From Halictus rubicundus (lineage: Eukaryota; Arthropoda; Insecta; Hymenoptera; Halictidae): 64,000 nt of DNA. A program made the position numbers and the translations under genes. This document shows, one piece after another, positions 46,701 to 58,584 of this stretch. The stretch is from NCBI RefSeq assembly GCF_050948215.1, contig NW_027488975.1, positions 62,001 through 126,000 of the forward strand, given 5' to 3'. The notes beneath the pieces were generated by a model that did no database searches, was not told the origin of the DNA, and saw nothing but the letters and a program-made list of their open reading frames with translations. Each line of letters opens with the position of its first letter. The stretch's first letter is position 1.

Positions 46701-49486
46701 CGAGTCGAGTCGAGTACTCGCACGATGCGAGCTACCCGCACCGATGCGGGCTACCCGCACCGATGCGAGCTATCCGCACCGATGCGAGCTGCTCGAAATA
46801 AAATCAGGCGTAAAATGACATGATGCGAGTTACAGCGGGAAGATCAGCACATCGATATTATCAAGCATTTTAGTATATTGACAATGCTAAATGTTTGCGA
46901 TGTTTTATTATATATTTTGATAGTGAAATGTTGATTCAGAATTTGTATAACCCTTATTGAAAATAATTATGCAATAACAACTATTTCCTAGATTTATGTA
47001 AATAACTAGCTGTGATCTGTAAAGAACGGTATTTTATATATTCCTTTATATTATACTCCGGGGTTCAGTGTACAGTCGTAAAAATGTGTTGTTGCAAAAT
47101 TGTTTATAATGTTAAAAATTAACGTTAAGCTTCGTTAAATAGTTTTTGAAAGGAATGGGTATATAAACAATATTGTATAATATTGATGTGTATTTATACG
47201 AGGTCGCCGCCGCGTCTACAATGTATGCTGGCGGTTCGTCGGCGTGCTCTTTGCACAGGCCGCCACACTGGTACTCGCACCAAAGGTCAAAAGACTGAAT
47301 TCTGGTAAGCTGAGAAAAACTGTTTGACAGAATCTGAGCTAACTAACCTGAGAATAGATTGTCTTAGACTTTTATATTTTTCGATAATGAATAACTAAGC
47401 TAGTGGCTCGATGGGGAGGGAGGAAGAGCAAAACGCATACGCGTGCCGGTAGATTAAATACTCAGAGCGGGTGACCTAAGTGGGCGAGTGCAGGCGAGAG
47501 CCGGTCATAAACCTTAGCTCGCTGATGAGAGCCCTACTGTCCCATTGTACGGAAGTACACTTTTTAGAAGAAATGGCCGAGATAACGAACCAAAAAGGCA
47601 GTAAACCATTTTCACACTGCACAATTATAAACATGGAGATAGCGCAGGTTGCTTAGCGAGAAACGTGCGGCCGCTTCTCGTTATACATTATGCAGTCAGT
47701 CTCATAATTGATGGCAGACACTTTAAATCAGAATAACTTTTTTTATAAATCGACCAAACGACTTCAGCTGTTCTGCCAAGCTAGATAGATTAATTTACTA
47801 GATGACATGTAATGAAAACGCAGGAAAAATTGCGTTATATAATTGCGTTAATTGTCGAGCTAGGAAGTAGATTTAACTTTGCTGCCACTACGAATTATTT
47901 GGTAGTTAGCATGATTTTGCACCATCGTATAAAAGATCGACTGTTATCCATGGAGAAGAGCCAACAATTGCAAATTGAAAAAAGATTTAGATTAAAATAT
48001 TAACTAAACAGAAAGTATGACGAGTGTTGAACGTAGACATCAGATCCTTTTAAAAGGGCCTAGCCGATTTATGGTCAAAACTGCCCTTAGAGGAAAAACC
48101 CCTCTGAGTAAAATTTCAACCCCCTATCTTGCCCATGAGGTTAGTTACAGGGTAAATTAGATTTCGCGCTTCTCCGCGTATTTCCCGCACTCTGATGCTT
48201 TCTAAAATTCTGAAAAAAATGTGACATATTTTGGATTCTAAGGCTGATTTTTGATAATTTTTTCAGATTTTTTTGTTACAAACTGTGGTCGTAAAAAAAA
48301 TGAAAAACCTCCAAAAAATCGGAAAAATGCAGATTTCTCAAAAATTTGAAAACATGCTATTCTACTGTTTAGTTCCTTGTTAAAGTACTATAACAGGCAG
48401 TGTCGTCAATTTTTTTTAGATTTTTTGTTGTGGGACATCATCGTCAAAAAACAATAAAAACCGAATTTTTTCGACGTTTTTGCTATTAGGAGGAAAGTTA
48501 CACTTGTTGGTTTTATCGCAGCTATATATTAAGTAATTTTTAGCATTATTAAATTGAAACAAGTAATTCTTTGACCTAAGAAATGTGATTTAAGAGAAAG
48601 AATAAATTGTATTTTGTGTGATATATACCAGAATGTTCGTAAAGTTTTGTAACATCGCCGGACGTGTGTCGAACTAAGGAGCGGATACGCTGGGGTTCTT
48701 ATCCCGTCGGTGGTAAATGTTTTTTCCCATACATCATCTTTATTTTTTCAATTTCTTATATTATTTATTCATGTGATTTTAACAATATTTTTTTAATGTT
48801 TTAAAAATATTGAAGTAACATTGATTAGGCAATGAATATTTATATTATTGTGTTCGTCTACGATTTCCGCCAGATATGAAATTGCTTGTGAAAATTGGTA
48901 AGATTCCGTGAAAAGAATTTTGAACTCTACGTCTGTCATTTCCAGAAAATCAAGAAATCAATACTGTTTGAAATGGAATCTTTTTGCGGTTCCAATTGTT
49001 TTGACCATCTTAATCGGCTATGCCCTTTTAAATCTTATCACCTATACTTGCACAGTACCGAATGACAGGCTGTTGGAACTTCCAACTTCCAACTTGGTTT
49101 CACGTTAATTTTCAACATTATAAACAATTTTGCGACAACACATTTTTACGACTGTACAGTGAACCGGAGTATAATATAAAGGAATATATAAAATACCGTT
49201 CTTTACAGATCACATCTAGTTATTTACATAAATCTAGGAAATAGTTGTTATTGCATAATTATTTTCAATAAGGGTTATACAAATTCTGAATCAACATTTC
49301 ACTATCAAAATATATAATAAAACATCGCAAACATTTAGCATTGTCAATATACTAAAATGCTTGATAATATCAATGTGCTGATCTTCCTGCTGTAACTCGC
49401 ATCATGTCATTTTACGCCTGATTTTATTTCGAGCCGTTCGCTTCGTTGCGAGCAGCTCGCATCGTGCGAGTACTCGACTCGACTCG
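46701..49486. repeat. Large inverted repeat, L2b to XSb
   Basis: Arms 46701-47125 and 49102-49486. The CTAGGAAATAG form is again in the right arm. Confidence 0.9.
46727..46789. repeat. 19-bp minisatellite, three copies, L2b
   Basis: The middle copy reads GCGGGCT. Confidence 0.88.
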
Positions 49487-50986
49487 AAAAGCGAGTCCCG
49501 GCTCGACTGGACCCGAGCTCGGCTCGCATATGCGAGCTTGGCTGCAGGCCTAGTGCCAGGTGGGTGCTGGGATCGGTCGGTAACGGCCCCAATGTCGAGA
49601 TACTCTCGTCGGTTGTGGAACTAAGAAAGTGGAACTATCACTGATCTCAAATACCAACATCGCTAAACATGCCGCGCTCGCTACCTAAATAGAACATTTG
49701 CTCGTGAATTACGGAAGAAACGTCAGTGACATAGGCAATAAATAAACGGATAATGCGTAGAATGAAAATAATTATTTTTTATTGTATAATTTCATTACAC
49801 TATTATTGCCTTCTTATTTTCCATATTATTCACCATTGTAATCATTGTTTTATAATCGATAGTTTATAGGTGTAATTAATTAATTTGGAACTTATTGCGA
49901 TATTTATAAAATAATGATTATTCAACAAAATATATTCTGTAATAGTTATAGAATGAAAAAAAAAAGAATAAATACAATATTCAAGTAATGACAAAATTCA
50001 ATCGTTCTTATTGTGATCCGTAGTAACAAACACAGAAAATTATTTTTTTTTACTTATTTAACCGATAATACCACTTCTAATGCTGGACTGCAATTATTCA
50101 AGTAAAGGTAGTAACGAAATAAAAGTGTTATGTAATGAAACTAACTTTCGACGGATCTTATCCATATAAAGCTATTTGGTGGCAGTATTATTTGATTTAT
50201 TCAAACTACGAGACATTTTTTCATCTTTCATCTGTATCATTTATTCGAAGGCTTCAAATAAATGCTCGAATAACTTTTGCCGAGTGCCGAGCTTCAAAGA
50301 CCCAGCGACGACAGACGACATACAATGTAAACGGATGGAGAATCGCGCACGTATGAAAGTTTAAACTTTCTGATTTTTTTGTTACAAACTGTGGTCGTAA
50401 AAAAAATGAAAAACCTCCAAAAAATCGGAAAAATGCTATTCTACTGTTTAGTTCCTTGTTAAAGTACTATAACAGGCAGTGTCGTCAATTTTTTTTAGAT
50501 TTTTTGTTGTGGGACATCATCGTCAAAAAACAATAAAAACCGAATTTTTTCGACGTTTTTGCTATTAGGAGGAAAGTTACACTTGTTGGTTTTATCGCAG
50601 CTATATATTAAGTAATTTTTAGCATTATTAAATTGAAACAAGTAATTCTTTGACCTAAGAAATGTGATTTTAGAGAAAGAATAAATTGTATTTTGTGTGA
50701 TATATACCAGAATGTTCGTAAAGTTTTGTAACATCGCCGGACGTGTGTCGAACTAAGGAGCGGATACGCTGGGGTTCTTATCCCGTCGGTGGTAAATGTT
50801 TTTTCCCATACATCATCTTTATTTTTTCAATTTCTTATATTATTTATTCATGTGATTTTAACAATATTTTTTTAATGTTTTAAAAATATTGAAGTAACAT
50901 TGATTAGGCAATGAATATTTATATTATTGTGTTCGTCTACGATTTCCGCCAGATATGAAATTGCTTGTGAAAATTGGTAAGATTCC
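48908..50986. repeat. Unit XSb, 2079-bp shortest type
   Basis: Counterpart of XSa, with the same three deletion junctions (about 50192, 50368 and 50434) and the GATTTTAGAG variant. Confidence 0.92.
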
Positions 50987-53900
50987 GTGAAAAGAATTTT
51001 GAACTCTACGTCTGTCATTTCCAGAAAATCAAGAAATCAATACTGTTTGAAATGGAATCTTTTTGCGGTTCCAATTGTTTTGACCATCTTAATCGGCTAT
51101 GCCCTTTTAAATCTTATCACCTATACTTGCACAGTACCGAATGACAGGCTGTTGGAACTTCCAACTTCCAACTTGGTTTCACGTTAATTTTCAACATTAT
51201 AAACAATTTTGCGACAACACATTTTTACGACTGTACAGTGAACCGGAGTATAATATAAAGGAATATATAAAATACCGTTCTTTACAGATCACATCTAGTT
51301 ATTTACATAAATCTAGGAAATAGTTGTTATTGCATAATTATTTTCAATAAGGGTTATACAAATTCTGAATCAACATTTCACTATCAAAATATATAATAAA
51401 ACATCGCAAACATTTAGCATTGTCAATATACTAAAATGCTTGATAATATCAATGTGCTGATCTTCCTGCTGTAACTCGCATCATGTCATTTTACGCCTGA
51501 TTTTATTTCGAGCCGTTCGCTTCGTTGCGAGCAGCTCGCATCATGCGAGTACTCGACTCGACTCGAAAAGCGAGTCCCGGCTCGACTGGACCCGAGCTCG
51601 GCTCGCATATGCGAGCTTGGCTGCAGGCCTAGTGCCAGGTGGGTGCTGGGATCGGTCGGTAACGGCCCCAATGTCGAGATACTCTCGTCGGTTGTGGAAC
51701 TAAGAAAGTGGAACTATCACTGATCTCAAATACCAACATCGCTAAACATGCCGCGCTCGCTACCTAAATAGAACATTTGCTCGTGAATTACGGAAGAAAC
51801 GTCAGTGACATAGGCAATAAATAAACGGATAATGCGTAGAATGAGAATAATTATTTTTTTATTGTATAATTTCATTACACTATTATTGCCTTCTTATTTT
51901 CCATATTATTCACCATTGTAATCATTATTTTATAATCGATAGTTTATAGGTGAAATTAATTAATTTGGAACTTATTGCGATATTTATAAAATAATGATTA
52001 TTCAACAAAATATATTCTGTAATAGTTATAGAATAAAAAAAAAAAAGAATAAATACAATATTCAAGTAATGACAAAATTCAATCGTTCTTATTGTGATCC
52101 GTAGTAACAAACACAGAAAATTATTTTTTTACTTATTTAACCGATAATACCACTTCTAATGCTGGACTGCAATTATTCAAGTAAAGGTAGTAACGAAATA
52201 AAAGTGTTATGTAATGAAACTAACTTTCGACGGATCTTATCCATATAAAGCTATTTGGTGGCAGTATTATTGCTATTTGTACAGACACACAGATACACAG
52301 ATTCTTATATCTTGCAATGCACGTTGTTTTTTTCTCCGTCAACCGATTTCGATGAAATTTTCAGCTTCTGTATCCCTAACATAGAGGTAGAGATAAAAGT
52401 TTTGAAAAGTGTCTGTCATTTTAAGTTTTAATTATAATTGTATTGATTGCTATTTTTTATACCTTATAGAATTGTTTCTTTACATTTAATATTCTTTATA
52501 TTTTATCAGCAATAAACTTTATGTATAATCATTAATTGTATTGTTTAAATTTAACTTTCTGTGAGTAATTGTCAATACATATACATTAGTAACCACATCT
52601 ATTTGTCCGCGGCGAAAACCAAGCTGTCGAACTCGAGACGGGAAGGACTCGCCGCGTCTCTTTCTTTTCATATGCTGTCCTTCTTTGCGTCCGAAACTTC
52701 CGTCGTTCATTACACAAGTAAATATCATCGGAATTTTGTCATATTTGGTACCGTTTTCCTTAGAAAAATGCCACGAGTATGTTGGTGAAAGTCCGATAGA
52801 AAAATAATTAATAATGAAAAAGTTTATTTTTTTATTTAAAGGCCTGAGCTCACGCCAGTCTTTCATCTTTTCCGAACGCTTCGACTCTCCGCGGCTCTTT
52901 CTTTCCCATACGCTGTCCTTTTTCGCGTCCGAAACATCAATCGTTCATTACACAAGCAATTATCGTCGGAATTATATCATATTTGGTTTCATTTTAATCA
53001 GAAAAATGTCACGAATATGTTGGTAAAAGTTAAAAAAAAAAAAAAATAACGAAAAATAAAGAAGCTTTGTGATTGGATTAGTAGTGGTCTTCTGGTCTCA
53101 CACCGATATAGCCGACAATGTGTGGCCCACTCCTCGGGGAGGACGCTTCTCTAGTTTCGCTGTCCGCTTCTCCGTGCAACATTATATGTATCGTAGACGG
53201 ATATTCTCTCCTTTTGAATGCCAGTCATTCTGGTGTGCCCAGAGTTGGGCATTATTAGATAAAAATTATTTAAATAACGATTCGAATAAAAGATACTTCA
53301 TCTTTATTCGTTATTCGAAGGTTCGAATAAAAAAGGTATCCTTATTCGACGAGTATCGAATAAATAATTTTATTCGACGAGAATTTATCCGACGAATAAA
53401 GATACTTTTTTTTATTCGAAGCGGATTTATTCGAACTACGAGAAATTTTTTCATCTTTCATCTGTATCATTTATTCGAAGGCTTCAAATAAATGCTCGAA
53501 TAACTTTTGCCGAGTGCCGAGCTTCAAAGACCCAGCGACGACAGACGACATACAATGTAAACGGGTGGAGAATCGCGCACGAATGAAAGTTTAAACTTTT
53601 AGATTGTGCAATATATCCTCATGAAATTGTGACGAGCGAATGGAGGGGATTTTCCTGATGAAAATGAGATCAAATTCGGGTGTAATCGACCAAGTTTCAC
53701 TGATACGTAATGTTACGATAAAAATTACAATCTCATTAAAGACAGTCCAAATGATGTCGTGTTTAGACTCATTTTGATCGGGATGAGCTCTACAACTCAT
53801 TCGTATTAACAATATTGTTCTGATTAAAAACATAAAAGCATAAATTGCCAATAATGTTGGATTCTCCATCTGCTTACATTGTAGGCTGTTGGTCGGTCTT

Positions 53901-54621
53901 TATAAAAAAATCTTTATTCGTCGAATAAATTCATTACGTGCGGAATAGAGATAACATAATTATTTTTATTTGACGCGTAACAAATCATTTTTTATCTTTT
54001 ATTCGCTGTTTGAAATGTCTATTTCAATAAAAATTTGCCCATCTTTGCTTCTACAATTATATTATTTTATATTATATTAATTCATCCACGTGATTCTCTC
54101 TCAAACTCTATACTATTCGGAATAGTACGTTAAATAAACGCTACTCTGGTTTTCAACATATTTCTGTTCCCACAGATCGATTCTTGGAACAATTATCTAT
54201 AAAAAAAAAAGTGTAAGGAAATAATGCTTGTTCATGAAATATTTTTAAATTACAAATTAAGGTATCTCATATGGAAGTAGAAATTGATTTTCCTAAAATT
54301 ATGCTTTAATAATTTCTTACGTAAAATATTTTGACGAATTTTTCGTCCTTGATATTAGTTTTACTTTTAATATTTTAGATCTTAAAAAGCAACACTAAAA
54401 AAAAATATCTTTTTAATTTGAATACGTTTGTCGGAGAATGTAACATTTGATAATCGATATGGGTCCGTGATGATTCACCTTCTCAGCGACGAGAAGTTCC
54501 TTAGTGGTCTTCTGCACCGACGAGATACCGTCGTTGGCCTTCTGTTTCTTACTCCAGCCAAAATCTATCCTAGAGAGCGGTAGACAACACCGTATTTTTC
54601 GAGCGACACATTCTCCCGTAA

Positions 54622-54668
54622 GGCTGTCAGTCTTTATATATATCTGGTCGGTGGATCAGTGCACCCAC

Positions 54669-54723
<55 letters not shown>

Positions 54724-54733
54724 ACTGCCAGCC
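54622..54733. repeat. (TA)n palindrome, L3b
   Basis: TA run of about 49 bases. Confidence 0.85.
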
Positions 54734-55131
54734 CCCGTGTTAAACTGCGAGTCTCAAAGTGGGTGCCAGGTGGGTGCTGGGAGCGGTCGGTAACGGCCCT
54801 AATGTCGAGATACTCTCGTCGGTTGTGGAACTAAAAGAACATTTGCTCGTGAATTATGGAAAAAACGTCAGTGACAGAGGCAATAAATAAACGTATAATG
54901 CGTAGAATGAAAATAATTATCTTTTATTGTATAATTTCATTACACTCTTATTGCCTTCTTATTTTCCATATTGTTCACCATTGTAATCATTATTTTATAA
55001 TCGATAATTTATAGGTGTAATTAATTAATTTGGAACTTCTTGCGATATTTATAAAATAATGATTATTCAACAAAATATATTCTGTAATAGTTATAGAATA
55101 AAAAAAAAGAATAAATACAATATTCAAGTAA

Positions 55132-55691
55132 TGTGGCGGACCCCTTGGAGAAGGGTTGATCGGACCCAGGTAGGAGCGTCGTCTGCGGGCTGGGACCTTG
55201 GACGCACTTGGTCGCCAGGCCCAAGCTCTTCCCGAGCGCACACTTAGTCGCCGGAAGTCTGTTCCTACCTGGGGTGCACATTTGGCGACCAGGTTCGGGG
55301 TTTTTCCTTGGCGTGCACATTTGGCCGCCAACCCTTGACTTTCGCCAGGACACGGATGTTCGGTGCAAGGACACGAACTTTCTCCAAGGGGCACGTACAG
55401 GAAGCGACATCCCCACTCCAGAAGTTTTCTTGTTCGAAGGAAATTCCTGGAGGATATAAGCGCGGATTCTGACGGATGACAGGGTCAGTCAGTCAGTCAG
55501 TTCAAGTCAGTCAGTCGTTGTGAGAAGTCGTCATTCGCCGTCAGTTGTTCGTATAGTCGTTTATCCGTAGTTCTTGTTTCATTGTTATTTCATTTTCTTT
55601 GTTCCTTGTTACGTCGTTGAGTTTTTGTTGCTTATTTAATAAATGGTTATTGTTATATTGGGTGAATCCTTTACTGAACACCCAAACCACA
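55132..55691 (+). mobile_element. Solo LTR in L3b
   Basis: 560 bases. It has the U0 form (CAAGGGGCACG, four GTCA copies), unlike L3a. Confidence 0.66.
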
Positions 55692-55803
55692 ACACATACC
55701 AAAAGGAAATAAAAATTTTTTTATCTTTTATTCGTTACTCGAAATTTTTATTTAGATAAATATTTTGCCCAACTCTGGTTGAGCTTAGCTCGGCTCAATT
55801 GTG

Positions 55804-58584
55804 CGAGTCGAGTCGAGTACTCGCACGATGCGAGCTACCCGCACCGATGCGAGCTACCCGCACCGATGCGAGCTATCCGCACCGATGCGAGCTGCTCGAA
55901 ATAAAATCAGGCGTAAAATGACATGATGCGAGTTACAGCGGGAAGATCAGCACATCGATATTATCAAGCATTTTAGTATATTGACAATGCTAAATGTTTG
56001 CGATGTTTTATTATATATTTTGATAGTGAAATGTTGATTCAGAATTTGTATAACCCTTATTGAAAATAATTATGCAATAACAACTATTTCCTAGATTTAT
56101 GTAAATAACTAGCTGTGATCTGTAAAGAACGGTATTTTATATATTCCTTTATATTATACTCCGGGGTTCAGTGTACAGTCGTAAAAATGTGTTGTTGCAA
56201 AATTGTTTATAATGTTAAAAATTAACGTTAAGCTTCGTTAAATAGTTTTTGAAAGGAATGGGTATATAAACAATATTGTATAATATTGATGTGTATTTAT
56301 ACGAGGTCGCCGCCGCGTCTACAATGTATGCTGGCGGTTCGTCGGCGTGCTCTTTGCACAGGCCGCCACACTGGTACTCGCACCAAAGGTCAAAAGACTG
56401 AATTCTGGTAAGCTGAGAAAAACTGTTTGACAGAATCTGAGCTAACTAACCTGAGAATAGATTGTCTTAGACTTTTATATTTTTCGATAATGAATAACTA
56501 AGCTAGTGGCTCGATGGGGAGGGAGGAAGAGCAAAACGCATACGCGTGCCGGTAGATTAAATACTCAGAGCGGGTGACCTAAGTGGGCGAGTGCAGGCGA
56601 GAGCCGGTCATAAACCTTAGCTCGCTGATGAGAGCCCTACTGTCCCATTGTACGGAAGTACACTTTTTAGAAGAAATGGCCGAGATAACGAACCAAAAAG
56701 GCAGTAAACCATTTTCACACTGCACAATTATAAACATGGAGATAGCGCAGGTTGCTTAGCGAGAAACGTGCGGCCGCTTCTCGTTATACATTATGCAGTC
56801 AGTCTCATAATTGATGGCAGACACTTTAAATCAGAATAACTTTTTTTATAAATCGACCAAACGACTTCAGCTGTTCTGCCAAGCTAGATAGATTAATTTA
56901 CTAGATGACATGTAATGAAAACGCAGGAAAAATTGCGTTATATAATTGCGTTAATTGTCGAGCTAGGAAGTAGATTTAACTTTGCTGCCACTACGAATTA
57001 TTTGGTAGTTAGCATGATTTTGCACCATCGTATAAAAGATCGACTGTTATCCATGGAGAAGAGCCAACAATTGCAAATTGAAAAAAGATTTAGATTAAAA
57101 TATTAACTAAACAGAAAGTATGACGAGTGTTGAACGTAGACATCAGATCCTTTTAAAAGGGCCTAGCCGATTTATGGTCAAAACTGCCCTTAGAGGAAAA
57201 ACCCCTCTGAGTAAAATTTCAACCCCCTATCTTGCCCATGAGGTTAGTTACAGGGTAAATTAGATTTCGCGCTTCTCCGCGTATTTCCCGCACTCTGATG
57301 CTTTCTAAAATTCTGAAAAAAATGTGACATATTTTGGATTCTAAGGCTGATTTTTGATAATTTTTTCAGATTTTTTTGTTACAAACTGTGGTCGTAAAAA
57401 AAATGAAAAACCTCCAAAAAATCGGAAAAATGCAGATTTCTCAAAAATTTGAAAACATGCTATTCTACTGTTTAGTTCCTTGTTAAAGTACTATAACAGG
57501 CAGTGTCGTCAATTTTTTTTAGATTTTTTGTTGTGGGACATCATCGTCAAAAAACAATAAAAACCGAATTTTTTCGACGTTTTTGCTATTAGGAGGAAAG
57601 TTACACTTGTTGGTTTTATCGCAGCTATATATTAAGTAATTTTTAGCATTATTAAATTGAAACAAGTAATTCTTTGACCTAAGAAATGTGATTTAAGAGA
57701 AAGAATAAATTGTATTTTGTGTGATATATACCAGAATGTTCGTAAAGTTTTGTAACATCGCCGGACGTGTCGAACTAAGGAGCGGATACGCTGGGGTTCT
57801 TATCCCGTCGGTGGTAAATGTTTTTTCCCATACATCATCTTTATTTTTTCAATTTCTTATATTATTTATTCGTGTGATTTTAACAATATTTTTTTAATGT
57901 TTTAAAAATATTGAAGTAACATTGATTAGGCAATGAATATTTATATTATTGTGTTCGTCTACGATTTCCGCCAGATATGAAATTGCTTGTGAAAATTGGT
58001 AAGATTCCGTGAAAAGAATTTTGAAATCTACGTCTGTCATTTCCAGAAAATCAAGAAATCAATACTGTTTGAAATGGAATCTTTTTGCGGTTCCAATTGT
58101 TTTGACCATCTTAATCGGCTATGCCCTTTTAAATCTTATCACCTATACTTGCACAGTACCGAATGACAGGCTGTTGGAACTTCCAACTTCCAACTTGGTT
58201 TCACGTTAATTTTCAACATTATAAACAATTTTGCGACAACACATTTTTACGACTGTACAGTGAACCGGAGTATAATATAAAGGAATATATAAAATACCGT
58301 TCTTTACAGATCACATCTAGTTATTTACATAAATCTAAATAGTTGTTATTGCATAATTATTTTCAATAAGGGTTATACAAATTCTGAATCAACATTTCAC
58401 TATCAAAATATATAATAAAACATCGCAAACATTTAGCATTGTCAATATACTAAAATGCTTGATAATATCAATGTGCTGATCTTCCTGCTGTAACTCGCAT
58501 CATGTCATTTTACGCCTGATTTTATTTCGAGCCGTTCGCTTCGTTGCGAGCAGCTCGCATCGTGCGAGTACTCGACTCGACTCG
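55804..58584. repeat. Large inverted repeat, L3b to Sx
   Basis: Arms 55804-56228 and 58203-58584. The following unit pair (Sx to S3) has no left arm, so the right arm at about 61633-62014 is unpaired. Confidence 0.9.
55830..55892. repeat. 19-bp minisatellite, three copies, L3b
   Basis: Same three copies as U0. Confidence 0.88.

Larger units (their letters stand above)
41905..48907. repeat. Unit L2b, 7003-bp long type
   Basis: Counterpart of L2a. It has the same 31-base TA tract, GCGGGCT minisatellite variant, GAGGTGAAATTC and CCAGTTGGGTG. Confidence 0.93.
29540..51251. repeat. Higher-order repeat block, copy 2
   Basis: This is the second copy of the S-L1-L2-XS-L3 series. After about 51252 the match to copy 1 breaks. 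L3b then carries variants seen in Sx (ATTATTCACC, AATCATTATTTT and a longer A run), while L3a carries the L1-like forms. Preservation of microsatellite lengths inside the block points to a recent duplication, or to a duplicated haplotype or contig in the assembly. Confidence 0.88.
53240..55777 (+). mobile_element. hAT-like element in L3b
   Basis: Both ends are intact. It differs in length from the U0 copy only by the 10-base shorter TA tract. Confidence 0.7.
50987..58008. repeat. Unit L3b, 7022-bp long type
   Basis: L3b occupies the L3 slot but is 34 bases longer than L3a. Two extra 19-bp copies (+38) and one fewer GTCA (-4) account for this exactly. From about 51252 to 52140 it follows the Sx sequence type. 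It has CATCATGCGAG near 51540 where every other unit I checked has CATCGTGCGAG. Confidence 0.92.
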
